This document shows, piece after piece, positions 22,323 through 31,065 of a stretch of 64,000 nucleotides of DNA. The DNA lies in NCBI GenBank assembly GCA_037951105.1, contig JBAMJV010003788.1:186001-250000 (forward strand). Reading direction: 5' to 3'. Both the position numbers and the translations under genes were made by a program. The notes below the pieces were generated by a model. The model saw only the letters and a list, made by a program, of their open reading frames with translations. It was not told where the DNA came from and did no database searches. The stretch is from Echinarachnius parma. Its lineage: Eukaryota; Echinodermata; Echinoidea; Clypeasteroida; Echinarachniidae. How positions within the stretch are numbered: position 1 is the first letter of the stretch; each line of letters begins with the position of its first letter.

Positions 22323-24272
22323 CCTTTGATGTAGAGTGCCGCCTGGTTCGTTACTGCTCTGTCCTGGTTGCCACCCATGCCTACACACCGGTAGTAACCG
22401 ATATCCCTCGGGGTCATCGATGGTATGGTAAGGAAACCTTCGTTCTGTGTCCCAGAAATTGAAACATTGTCCTTCTGCCACTGAAAGCTCACGGCATTGT
22501 CGAAGCTACATAAGAGTATGACCCTGTCAAAAAGACCCACCGTCTGACTGCGCGGGGAGGTAATAACTTCTACTGGCACTATGAGAAAATGTATTAATGA
22601 TTATCATGTTAATAATATAACGTTTTATTTACCCCGAGTATAGCCACTTCAGTGACAAACACTGGTTTTCCGGCTTCCAGCAGGCCAAGCAAAATTATGT
22701 GAAATTAAGGCGTATTACACTTATTCGATACTTGAATGACAGACACATGACTGGGAGTCCGTAGGTAGCATTTGTTTTCTTCTACCAATGTCTCTGAGCC
22801 ACATGTCCGGTATCAAAGAATATAGACAATTTTGTCATTCCTTAATCATACTTGGCTTGTAGGCCAAACTCACATCTTCATCGATATATTTTAGTGTGTC
22901 AGAGGTTTCGGTTTGGGGGACCTTTACAGCTCGTTGTAACAACCCAAGATAGAAAACAGTAAAACTAATTATGAGTGAGGGGGTTTAGATTGCAATTTGT
23001 GGACGTTTGTTCCATATGTTGATAACGCTTTGACTGAAATTTGTTTTCCTGACTTCAAATTTGCGTCTGTCCTTGATAAGTTTCATGGAATGGCCTCTTT
23101 TTGTTGGTATCCTCATATCTGGAAAAAGTTGTCTGGTTTTGTTTTGTCCACCCGTGTCATAACCATAGTCCATGCTGTAGACTCTATTATTAATATTTTC
23201 TAGAATCTCTCCTTATAATTCACTACAAACATGATGGCACTTGAACACGCAACGTCCGTCTCCAGCCGCTTTTCTCAAGATGAGCACATCGCTCAATCCT
23301 GTTGGCTTAGTGCCATCAATTGCTGTTATCGATACATGTATAGGGTAAACGTGATAAATAGAGTCGAGAATCCCGACTAGTTTAGTCCTAACAATATCAA
23401 ACTACAAATGTACATGATCTTTGCATCTTCTTTTTGTTGAATTAGGAATTGAAAATGTGTAATGTTGAAATTATATCAAGCATGTAAGGGTTGTTCTGAC
23501 TCATCTTACTTACGAGTATACAATAGAGTCACAAACCAGCAAAATGTTGACTTTGTTGACATAAGAGTAAATGGTTACCATGATTACATTTTCATTTGAT
23601 CGATCGGTACTTGAACATCAGCAGACGCACACGAATCAATTAATTATAGTATAGAGGATACAGTTATGTGTTTATTATTCATTAGCTACTGTGCTATGTT
23701 CTTTATCTGTTTGGTAACACAACAAAAAATAAACGAACGTTACACTGATCTATAATTGTCCAAATACACAACATTTACTTGGAAATCTAGCGGTTCTCTC
23801 ACACCTTGTATTCATATTAACAATACATGTATACGCATTGGACAGGTTTCGTTTTTTTCCGAATTTCCCTTTCCTTAAAAATATTTGTGCGATTGAAGTG
23901 TTCGGATTTTTAACTATCAACTGGATAGTGATACCGTGTACAAAGTCAGTGCAATGTCATCTACATTTCTGCTCACTTCTCGGCCATATAACATCCATTT
24001 AACGTGAAATTTTCACAAATTACTGGTGGACATATCAGATCACAAAAATACACTTTGTATCGAGCAATCATCACTTTTTGCACATGTCAACAAAGTAGGT
24101 AGATCCCTTTAATAAACAAATGATGCTTTCAACTCACTGATGGGAGCATTCATGTTGATATCGCAGTTGACGCCATCCCACTGGTCATCGCACATGCATT
24201 GATAACCCACTCCCTCTCTGTTCACACACCGTCCATTTTCACAAGGGTTTGATGTGCATGGTTCAGGAATTA
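10663..24272 (-). CDS. Adhesion G-protein-coupled receptor (EGF-Ig-SEA-HRM-GAIN-7TM), 16 exons, 5' end not included
   Basis: Sixteen exons join without a frame break into about 978 codons. Domains in order from the EGF: EGF-like (six Cys), one Ig-like domain, SEA with an intact GSVIV site, hormone-receptor motif, GAIN ending in a GPS with four Cys and HAT, seven membrane segments, then a ~95-residue cytoplasmic tail. SEA-HRM-GAIN is the order known from ADGRG6; Ig plus SEA recalls ADGRF5, so the subfamily is left open. Such receptors sit in the plasma membrane, sense matrix or cell contacts, and signal through a tethered agonist exposed at the GPS. The exon set starts mid-codon, so more N-terminal exons exist. 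The CUB/LDLa exons at 43.4-63.6 kb are the obvious candidates. Exons are visibly richer in GC than the introns. Confidence 0.85.
11760..12018 (-). CDS. aGPCR exon: TM5, intracellular loop 3, TM6
   Basis: Begins one base before a codon boundary and ends in phase 0 (AGTCAG|GTATTT). TM5 is IPVAIILIINAVIFVLVV. Loop 3 is strongly charged (KVRKDKDGERRETVERIQN). TM6 carries LLGLTWISGYLLL, a match to the family's GLTW signature. An overlapping longer frame here is a shadow. Confidence 0.9.
12053..12438. mobile_element. MITE with TTAA target duplication, intronic
   Basis: Ends are TTAAAGGGATCTAGTAAC and, inverted, TTAAAGGGACTTAGTAAC. TTAA target duplications are typical of piggyBac- and Kolobok-type elements. 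It lies in the intron between the ECL2 and TM5 exons. A related right end occurs at 24,072-24,114. Confidence 0.6.
12763..12829 (-). CDS. aGPCR exon: TM4 end and extracellular loop 2
   Basis: Small 67-bp exon (2+63+2) with acceptor CATTATTAG and donor AT|GTAAGT. Codes for IPALIVILTGAIANKNYANE; the split codon to the next exon gives EDICFL, which contains the loop-2 Cys expected to pair with the TM3 Cys. Confidence 0.88.
12991..13262 (-). CDS. aGPCR exon: TM2 to TM4 start
   Basis: 272 bp (1+270+1). TM2 is IFICLCVTLLCLYVTYLVMV. TM3 follows GAC (the conserved Cys) and contains WMGVEGVNMYLLLV, matching the family's WMxxEGxxxY pattern. The acceptor after CTTCGGAG was chosen because it alone completes the split Ser codon and keeps RQTHQ in frame. 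Confidence 0.88.
14397..14506 (-). CDS. aGPCR exon: TM1
   Basis: 110 bp, phase 0 start, two bases over at the end, donor GGAACAG|GTAAAT. After DIYQSPP comes a hydrophobic stretch (VLSYIGCAISIVCLVITLA) that forms TM1 directly behind the tethered-agonist exon. Confidence 0.88.
15140..15319 (-). CDS. aGPCR exon: GPS cleavage motif and tethered agonist
   Basis: Sixty codons, phase 0 at both ends. Carries all four GPS Cys (TCVFW, RGCKL, CSC) and ends TCSCNHATNFAVLM. Cleavage would fall between Ala and Thr of HAT (Thr at 15,158-15,160), releasing TNFAVLM as the tethered agonist. The usual residue before Thr is Leu; Ala is a mild deviation. An insert-like Thr/Asn/Glu-rich stretch lies between the Cys pairs. 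Confidence 0.92.
15775..16041 (-). CDS. aGPCR exon: GAIN subdomain B, middle
   Basis: 89 codons, phase 0 both sides (TATAG|GTGAGC to CTGGAG|GTAACA). Contains SPSVRNFSQTNAELNRTANT and RPINLTFTALE, the beta-rich part of GAIN-B with N-glycosylation sites. Confidence 0.85.
16548..16697 (-). CDS. aGPCR exon: GAIN domain
   Basis: 50 codons, phase 0. Peptide VQSVPPSDLDQGLVFSVTGD continues to NENQGLIVQ. Donor CAG|GTACTT, acceptor CTATCCAG. Confidence 0.8.
17036..17221 (-). CDS. aGPCR exon: GAIN subdomain A/B junction
   Basis: 62 codons, phase 0. Amphipathic helices such as VTRSVTNIVSNIAMVDQSEL, then GIVQAFENQLENVVVE, as in the helical GAIN-A region. Acceptor TTTGAACAG, donor CAG|GTATAA. Confidence 0.82.
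17833..17979 (-). CDS. aGPCR exon: GAIN subdomain A
   Basis: 49 codons, phase 0. VSISDSNVEEVTSQLAIVTG and IANDIVSQNSGDQE are helix-like and follow the HRM exon directly in frame. Donor GAG|GTGAGT. Confidence 0.8.
18508..18629 (-). CDS. aGPCR exon: hormone-receptor motif, second half
   Basis: 122 bp (2+120). HQPVARAQCVGDRISQASW, then PIDNCGPF, fits the C-terminal half of the HRM (ARAxC...W...C), and leads into an acidic helix (VSELLEELDE) starting GAIN-A. Confidence 0.82.
19164..19277 (-). CDS. aGPCR exon: hormone-receptor motif, first half
   Basis: 114 bp (2+111+1). ICYGIEWNSRFGRVSF, then NSTMKCPFNTTN. The split codon to the next exon forms Ala. Acceptor ATTGCAG, donor ATG|GTGAGT. Confidence 0.82.
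19645..19864 (-). CDS. aGPCR exon: SEA domain, second half with GSVIV site
   Basis: 220 bp (219+1). IQNGLQNISSLSATVIPS leads to FRPGSVIVDLNIFF. GSVIV matches the SEA autoproteolysis consensus GSVVV; cleavage would fall after Gly at 19,796-19,798. Donor ACAT|GTAAGA, acceptor TTCTTGCAG. Confidence 0.88.
20174..20280 (-). CDS. aGPCR exon: SEA domain, first half
   Basis: 107 bp (2+105). VRNATFNITISSPEDLSNPN, then SAAYMEASSYITNT, the typical SEA opening strand and helix. Donor ACT|GTGAGT. Confidence 0.85.
20331..21180. mobile_element. pogo/Tigger-like MITE in the Ig-SEA intron
   Basis: Starts CAGTCAAACCTG after TA and ends with TGTTTCACTG before TA. The subterminal TTATAACC/GGTCGCTATAGACA sequences are inverted relatives. 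CAGTNNAACC ends with TA duplications are the pogo/Tigger pattern. No transposase is present. Confidence 0.65.
21590..21845. repeat. (GAA)n then (GTA)n microsatellite, intronic
   Basis: A degenerate GGA/GAA lead-in, about fifty pure AAG triplets, then GTA/AGT triplets. It reads TTC on the transcribed strand of the receptor gene. The poly-Lys, poly-Arg and poly-Leu frames are artefacts. Confidence 0.95.
21851..22243. mobile_element. Short element with GGTGGGGGTACCAAACT ends
   Basis: The left end GGTGGGGGTACCAAACTGCG and the right end, inverted, GGTGGGGGTACCAAACTTCG bound about 390 bp. A third CCAAACTTCGCGCAG copy lies at 22,052-22,068. Both outer sides are AGT/GTA triplet arrays. Confidence 0.6.
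22244..22323. repeat. (AGT)n microsatellite touching a splice donor
   Basis: About 26 triplets. On the minus strand it begins GTACTACT directly after the Ig exon, so its first GT is the donor itself. Confidence 0.93.
22324..22578 (-). CDS. aGPCR exon: Ig-like domain
   Basis: 255 bp (2+252+1) coding for one complete Ig domain. First Cys in VILLCSF, core Trp in VSFQWQKD, second Cys in DIGYYRCVG, closing strand QAALYIK. Acceptor TCTCATAG. The donor is G|GTACTA and merges with the triplet repeat. Confidence 0.88.
22985..23173 (-). pseudogene. LINE (CR1-like) C-terminal remnant
   Basis: The frame includes RGHSMKLIKDRRKFEVRKTN, then FSQSVINIWNKRP and a stop. This is the Cys-poor C-terminal end found in non-LTR retrotransposon reverse transcriptases (RGHxxKL...R...FS.RV...WN.LP). 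It lies in the EGF-Ig intron and the body of the element is missing. Confidence 0.65.
23174..24137. other. Intron between the Ig and EGF exons
   Basis: AT-rich. The only feature seen is the right end of a TTAA-type MITE (CAACAAAGTAGGTAGATCCCTTTAA, to 24,114), related to the element at 12,053-12,438. Confidence 0.5.
24138..24272 (-). CDS. aGPCR exon: EGF-like domain
   Basis: 135 bp (2+132+1). Six Cys in the EGF spacing: PCTSNPCENGRCVNREGVG, then QCMCDDQWDGVNC. Acceptor TTTACTTTACAG, donor ATCA|GTGAGT. The exon starts with TA, so one base comes from an upstream exon; the last LDLa exon at 43,456 ends with a single A, which would give Ile. Confidence 0.9.
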
Positions 24273-24435
24273 CTGTAAAGTAAAACAAAATCAAATAACA
24301 TAACATGGGCCCGTATGAACGATTGGAAGTTAAAATTCATTGTAAGTCGCACATTTTTCGAGTTTCAACGAATCAGATTTCCGCAGTTAGAACACATGAG
24401 CGTTATACCGACAACAGGAAACATACACGTTGATG

Positions 24436-24554
24436 TCATTGTACAATTATATTGGCAGTTAAGGCATCCTTTTGGTGATGCTGGTGACATGGTCCTCCTC
24501 TATTGACACAACGGGCATTATCAGAAGGGTTCGATGTGCACGGTCCATGAAGTA
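24436..24554 (-). pseudogene. Decayed duplicate of the EGF exon
   Basis: Begins like the intact exon (GTAG|TACTTCATGGACCGTGC), then GPCTSNPSDNARCVNRGG matches it closely. One Cys has become Ser, the remaining Cys spacing is lost, a one-base deletion shifts the frame (GGATGCC against GGATGGC), and no donor is left. It sits about 165 bp upstream of the intact exon, as expected for a tandem exon duplication. Confidence 0.75.
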
Positions 24555-24652
24555 CTACACAGTACGAAAAAAAAGAAGAAAAGAACATGTTAATTTTAGT
24601 TTTAAAAATGGATGCTTTTGACATACGAGAGGGTTTTAAATTGCTTTTACCC

Positions 24653-24683
<31 letters not shown>

Positions 24684-25103
24684 GCATCCCCTCACACAAC
24701 AACACCAACATAAATTGTGATGTTTTTTGGGGAACATTATTTGCGTATACGAAGCCCCTTATCTACGCAACTGCGACCTACCAATGGCAGACTGGCCGAA
24801 ATCGAGAAATATCCTGAAAAGCATGTCTGAGTACCAGAAAATTTGTCTAAATTCATCTAAGCTGCGTCATCATAAAAGTTCATGTCGTAGTTTATGGGCG
24901 GCAGCCACTTAATTAAATTCAAGTTTATTATGGCTTTAAACATTTTAAAGGTTCACTGAAATAAAAATGAAGGTTGTTTTCAACTAGAAGTGTACACGCC
25001 AACTATTTTGTATGCATTACCTCTAAAAAGAACTCTCCAGAGTAAAAAAACCTTCATGATATCACCTGTCAATCATTGATCAGCTAACCGGAGATGTACA
25101 ATG
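24555..25103. other. Upstream of the EGF exons, no exon seen
   Basis: Holds a C19 tract (24,651-24,669) followed by CA repeats, then AT-rich sequence without recognisable coding matter on either strand. Confidence 0.5.
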
Positions 25104-25262
25104 GTCATACATGTGAATCAAAACATGGTTAACCAACAGTGAAAAAACTGCAACCAACAACCCACGTTAGTTTAACGAACATGATGTTGATTGAACTTAC
25201 GTGGGTTGTTGATTGCAGTTTTAACCACTGTCGGTTAACCATGTTTTGATTCACATGCATAC
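25104..25262. repeat. Hairpin-forming inverted repeat
   Basis: Arms of about 65-70 bp: CATGTGAATCAAAACATGGTTAACC against its complement near 25,240, with CAACAACCCACGT facing ACGTGGGTTGTTG. Short loop around 25,180. Confidence 0.85.
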
Positions 25263-25785
25263 AATATAGGTAGGTGATTCGTTACCTATGTGCTACAGCC
25301 TACGGAACATTATGGTTGGGGGAACATTCTTCCCAATTCATAAGAGAGAGTGTAAACAGTGGACAAGCCTGTCTGACCCTACTACAGTGGCTTATATATG
25401 TTCACTCGAGCATGTACGACGGACAATTATTATGGAATATATTTATTCGATGTGATGGTTACATCTATGTATCGTATTCGTCTGATTTGTTACATTATGC
25501 TAAGTGACGTGCATTAATTGTACGTTATGTATTGTACGATATGTATTGTTTCAAAATACTAGGCGTTTTGCAGTATTGAAACATAGTGAACACATGTGAA
25601 CCCCCCCCCCCCCCCCCTCCCCCCTTTGCGCACTACGTGAAACCATGCTTATGAGAGAGGATGTGATGCTTATTGTTTTTGTTTTTGTATAATCTTCCAC
25701 ACGTGTAGAACGGAGAACACTGTATAATTGAACAAACTCCAGGGAAGAATTGTTGGAGCCTACAAGACGGTGTGGCGGCTCAAAG

Positions 25786-26071
25786 TAAACATGCCAGTGG
25801 AAAAAATGCCAGAGGAAATAATGCCAGAGGTAAAAATGCCAGAGAAAATGATGTCAGTGGAAGAAATGTCAAAGGAAGAAATGTCAGAGGTAATAATGTT
25901 AGAGGTAAAAATGCCAGTGGTAAAAATGCCACAGGTAAACATGCCAGAGGTAACAATGCCAAAGGTAAAAATGCCAGAGGTAAAAATGCCAGTGGTAAAA
26001 ATGTAAGTGACACCACTGCCAGTGGAAAAATGCCAAAGGTTAAACTGCCAGTGACCAAAATGCCACTTGTA
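25786..26071. repeat. 15-bp minisatellite (TAAAAATGCCAGAGG type)
   Basis: About nineteen units of 15 bp with point variants. A period divisible by three leaves several frames open on both strands (a KMPEV-like pentapeptide in one). No splice or start context supports coding. Confidence 0.92.
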
Positions 26072-26328
26072 TTGCAATATCTACTTAGTATCTACTTATG
26101 CGAAAACTTGGATTAATCGACTGTCTACGGTCTAGTGAAGGAGGAACCCTAGGGTTCTTGATTTGTACTTTCAATATGGCCGTTTTGGGGGTGTGAAACC
26201 CCCCTCTCAATACATATTTAAAGACACTGGTCAGTGAAAAGGAATCAACATGCACTACCTATACTAATCTTATTACATGTATATTTATCATTATTATGGT
26301 TATCACTATTATAATAATTATTATTATT

Positions 26329-27645
26329 ATCCCGAAAGAGTGGAAACGAGCGATCGTGGTTCCCATCCCTAAAATAAGTCCTGCAGCCATAGACAGGCTT
26401 CGCCCTATATCATTAACCGACCACTTCGCGAAATTCGCGGAAAGCTTCGTTGCTGAATGGGTACTACATGACATAGCGCCTAAGTTGGATCCTAACCAAT
26501 TCGGACACAGGAAATGCCTCTCGTCATCACACCGCCTCATTAATATGCTCCATCCTGTATATATACTTCGCACAAAAAGTTCCGCAATCGAGGTTTGCGC
26601 ATTAATAACTATTCTATTAGGTTATTACCATTGATAAATTTGTTATCATTGGAAAGTGTGAATTCTCCCCTTTACATTAAAATAATGCGTTGAGTACTTA
26701 ATCATGGTATGTGCATTGCATCGAAATGTAGGGCAAAGTCAAAAGTGAAATGTTGAAAAATGAACAGATTTTGTCAATAAAGGGCCTTCCTTTTGTTTGA
26801 AGATTAAAACGTGGCTTGAATACTTATTACGTTATTACAATTCATGAATTTGTTATCACTGGAAAGCGTGAAACCTCCTCTTTACATTGATATAACATTT
26901 GCTATGGATATTTTGTCATGGAATATGCATTATATCCGAATGTAGGGCAAAGCAAACAATGAAATGTTGCAAAATACAGTGATTTTTGTTAACAGTGTGC
27001 CTTACTTTTGTTTGAAGATTAAAACGTGGCTTAAATGCATGACCACCTCACCCCTATTCAAGCCAAGGAAGGCACATTGTTGACAAAATCAGTGCATTTT
27101 GCAACATTTCACTTTTGACTTTGTCCTACATTTGGATGCAATGCACATTCCATGATAAAATATTCATAGCAAATGTTATATCAATGTAAAGGGGAGAATT
27201 CACGCTTTCCAATGATACAAAATGTATGAATGGTAATACTAATAGTGTAAAAGAAAAGTTATTAACGCGCTAACCTCGATTGCGGAACTTTTTGTGCGAG
27301 GTATATAAATGCCGAGAAGCCAAAATAATGTTCAAGTATTGTCCAAACAGATTTTAAAAAAGCATTCGACCGAATAGACCACTCGATAGCAATATCAAAG
27401 TTGATTGACCTAGGTGTCCGTCCAGCCGTTATCCAATGGATCTGCGATTTCCTATCCGCGCGACAATTATCGCGACACCCTGTCTGAGTGGTCGGTGGTC
27501 CAAGCCGGAGTACCACAAGAAACACATCTCGGCCCAATCATATTTCTTGTAATGACCAACGACGCACATCCACACAACCATGACAACCAACTCAATTCAT
27601 ATAAGTACGTGGACGACCTCACCCTTGTAGAATGTAGACAAATCC
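26329..27645 (+). pseudogene. Non-LTR reverse-transcriptase fragment, split by an insertion
   Basis: The left part (26,329-26,560) gives PKEWKRAIVVPIPK, RPISLTDHFAKF and DPNQFG. The right part (27,303-27,645) gives DFKKAFDRIDH, GVRPAVIQWICDFLS, a GVPQ-like block and YVDDLTL. These are consecutive RT motifs including the catalytic YxDD-type box. Between them lies a foldback element. Frameshifts and stops in the right part show it is dead. Confidence 0.75.
26566..27300. mobile_element. 735-bp foldback element inside the RT fragment
   Basis: The left end CTTCGCACAAAAAGTTCCGC and the inverted right end CTCGCACAAAAAGTTCCGC continue as long imperfect palindromic arms (GGTTATTACCATTGATAAA and beyond). 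TATATA lies on both outer sides, consistent with a TA target. No protein is encoded. Confidence 0.8.
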
Positions 27646-28062
27646 ATAGGCGTACCCAGGGGGGGGGGGGGGGGGGGGTTAGGGGGTTCAAACCCCTCCC
27701 CCCCCCCCCTTAACCACAAAAATGACTGTTTTGGGGGGTTTGAACCCCCTCCCTTTCAAATTTTAACTGGCCTCTAGACCACATTTTAGAGTTATCGACC
27801 GTCATTAACGATGGTCTCGGCCTCGAACAGTTTGAATAACCCTGGTCTTGGCCTAAAAAATGTCAAAAATGTTCGGTCTCCGCTTCGAAAAATAGATACG
27901 ACTACCCCACCCCCCACCCCCCCACACCCCACACCCCCCACACCCCCACCCCCCCCCCCCCCCCCCCCCGCTTACAGGATTCTCAACGAATGGGTCTTTG
28001 TATCGGCCTCGAAAATTTTGGACCGGACCTGGTCTCGGTCTCGAAAGACAGAAGAAGGAAGA
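27644..28062. mobile_element. Element with GGCGTACCCAGG end and GGTCTCGGCCTCGAAA subrepeats
   Basis: Opens CATAGGCGTACCCAGG followed by a G tract, as in the fuller copy at 40,771-41,126. Inside are degenerate repeats of GGTCTCGGCCTCGAAAA and several poly(C) runs (27,697-27,708; 27,940-27,969). No right end is seen. It interrupts the 3' side of the RT fragment. Confidence 0.55.
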
Positions 28063-28167
28063 CAGAAGAAAATATGAAGAGATGAACTAACACCATACAT
28101 GCAGCCAAAGAGCAACTTTTCGCGTGATTAGCCAAGCAGTACAGGCGTACTCAGAATCTCGAAGGAT

Positions 28168-28302
28168 GCGCGCATGCGCATTGCTAGTGTTGTAGGGTAC
28201 GTGATAACCTCGCGAATCGCGAGATTTCACGTGACTATGAAAATCCCTCCTTTCAAGCGGAATTGTTGGTAACCCCGGTAGTGAAGATGGCAGAATGGTG
28301 GG
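28168..28302 (+). promoter_or_regulatory. Possible CpG-rich promoter with short first coding exon
   Basis: CGCGCATGCGCA (28,169-28,180) fits the NRF-1 consensus. At 28,287 the sequence AAGATGGCAGAATGGTGGG|GTAAGT combines a good start context with a strong donor after 16 coding bases (MAEWW plus one base). No downstream exon was identified. Confidence 0.3.
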
Positions 28303-30480
28303 GTAAGTTGAAGTATAATTTTCGCTCTTTATTTTGGCATATTGCTTGCTTATTTTTGATTAAATTTAGACATTTTACGAATGTCCGTTGCATTCTACTT
28401 CAATTTTGATCGTCTTTTTGCAGGCTTTGTGCAAGCTTCAATTCTTTTTTGGAACTCGAGCCGATTAAATATCTAATCTAATTTCTGCTCGAATGGTTAT
28501 GAAGTTCCAACGATGAGCGTCAAAATCATTTCAAATTCGATTTGAGGCACACATTATCATATGGTATTTGAAAGACCGTAACATGAGAACAATTTCGATT
28601 TACGACGAAAGTGACCAACGTTCTTCGAAAATCCCGTAACCTGATGCTTGGTTACGGAATCATGAAAGGTCAGGCAAACTTGTATGATTCCGTAACCGGC
28701 TGCTCCGATAATCGCTCAAACAAAAGTTTGCGTGACCTTTCTTGATTGGTAACCAACCAATCAGGTTACGCGATTTTCGGAGAACGCATAATATTTCTAT
28801 TTATGGCGAACTCGTAAGTGTACTAGATGGTTTAATTTGTGGAATTTGACTCGACTAGAATTCTAAATAATCTGGAAATGCCTGAAAAAAGAAGAACACA
28901 TAATACTCTTTATGGTAATATAAACATGTCAAGGAGGCAATTTGAATTTTAAAACAATTTAAAACAAGTAAAATAATCCAATTTTGGGTGATTTTGAATC
29001 GAATATTTAGCTAATTTTTCATGTAATATACTAATGTCATCACAAGAGTATTAAAATGTATAGTATTTCCTTTGAAAAAAGACCCCAACCTCAAATATAT
29101 TTCCAAGAAAGGTCAAGATATAGGCGACAGAAGTGACTTCATTGATATGCAAAATGCGCGCACTGTGACTGTATGGTGTGCATGAATATCGTATGATGAG
29201 TACCAGGAAGCTGCCACACGCATGTTGCTCTATGACTGCATAGGAACGGCCGCGTAGAAAGTTATGAGGAGGGCTTTGTCCAATGTTTGGATGAACTATA
29301 TGGCGTGCGGATGGAGTCATAAGCCATCGATGGAAGAACGATCGATCCTTTTTAGTAGGACATACATCGAAGGGGTATTTCTCCATGCATTGGTGAGTGT
29401 GTTGCTGTGTAAAGACATGCAGTGATATGAGCAGTCATCGATCCCAAACATTTCATGTGTAATAGTTGTGTATCTCGTGTGTATCTAGAACGACATGCAA
29501 TAATGTGGGCTAACACACTGGTAGAACAACCTTCGTTTCTTCTTTATTGCCCAATGAGAGAGCTCGATTTCTGGTTGGATACGGTCTAACGGCCGGGGTA
29601 CTAGTCTAGGTTCTGGACCCTGTTTACACCTTTCCCCCATATACCTCGTAATACCACTGTGAACTGTGAAGCTGTAGGGACGGATTCACTGCATACAGGT
29701 ACAGAACCTAGACTAGTACTATCAAGGAGGTATTAGAAAGCCTTTCTAATACCTCCTTGGTACTACCATGGAAGTAGGAGTTGGTACTACATACAACTTG
29801 CATGTCTTCGATGATGTAGTGTGCAGTACAAGGGACCTGGTATTGCAGAGTGGTTGGGGTGTTAAAAAGAGAAAGACGGTCGATTGAAAGAAAACAAAAC
29901 GCATAGATATAGAGGGAGCGGGGCGAAGTGGAGGACAAGGGACAGGAGGAGTGACTACCATTATTAAAGGCACACATGTTTGCATGTATATTTTGACAAA
30001 CTTTGATCGAGTAACAGCTCCCTATACTGTAAATCCATGTAACGCATTCCCCAAATACGACCCTGAGCACGCCACAGGGTGCCATACTAGACACCTGTTT
30101 TAAGCGATGACATGTCGTTCATTCTCTACACATAGTAGAACTATCCATATGTACACAAATCTAAACCCGATTCCCACCCGCTCCTCACCCTCACTTTATA
30201 TATCTCCCCCCCCCCCCCCCTCTCTCTCTTTCCTTTTTTCGCCGCGTCTCTCCGCGAAACCAGGGAATTAGAATAGCATACTTTACTCTGTAGTTCTATA
30301 CACAGGACTCACACAAATAATGCATGTGAAAGGTATGGGTTCGAAGGCTGCTCGATTTACTGCTGATACATACAACACGCATCATGTGTTACAAAATCTC
30401 TTCGAAGCGCACGTTGGTACGTGTTGTAGTACCACAACAGGTACCAACGTGCGCTTCGAAGATATTTTGTAACTTACTTC
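28303..30480. repeat. Stretch with several short hairpins, no gene
   Basis: Inverted repeats at 28,619-28,789 (CGTAACCTGAT... with TTCTTCGAAAATC/GATTTTCGGAGAA ends), 29,598-29,719 (ACTAGTCTAGGTTCTG against CAGAACCTAGACTAGT), 29,722-29,761 (AAGGAGGTATTAGAAAG) and 30,393-30,470 (TCTTCGAAGCGCACGTTGGTAC, near-perfect). The 30.2 kb C tract is followed by TC repeats. Open frames show no domain. Confidence 0.6.
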
Positions 30481-31065
30481 GATCTATTTTTGGATCGAAT
30501 ATATATGGCACTGTAGGCCCGTTATAGAACTATAGCCTGATAGATAGATATATAAATATATAGTACTTTGGTTTTTAGTCACTTTAACAATGATTAAGCT
30601 GTATGTATATAGTATAAGTGTTTGTTATTCAATGACTAAATTTATTTTTGTATTATTTGTATAATAATTATGTATCATGTGATTATGTTGAAAATAAAAA
30701 AACACACATGAAATGAATTAAAATGAATTACACCACCCATTGTAAAGTTTTGGGCAAGTATTTAACATCGCACACCAGCACAAACACATAATAATAAGTT
30801 TACCCTAATAAGGCGGGGGACCTTATGTCACACCGTTTGGAAGTCACTCAATATTATCTGTTTGCGCTTCACCACGAATAATGCTCATTTTCATAATTAG
30901 TGTACAAAACATTTGGAAATATAATTTGTCAAAAAAGGGGTTTAGTTATTTGGTCTTGTTTTCATAGCAGATGTCTAATTGGCGCTCGAAATAATTGAAT
31001 TATAGTTAGAAATCAAATAGAACACCACAAACAATAACATACATAAGTAACAAATTAGAAATATA

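Noticed and set aside
22182-22481. Thr- or Tyr-rich mucin-like extension of the Ig exon
   Set aside because: A proper donor precedes the triplet repeat and the phase to the SEA exon is exact, so this is intron; only retention would express it.
25728-26116. Gene for a pentapeptide-repeat protein
   Set aside because: The 15-bp minisatellite is open in several frames on both strands and has no promoter, splice or homology support.
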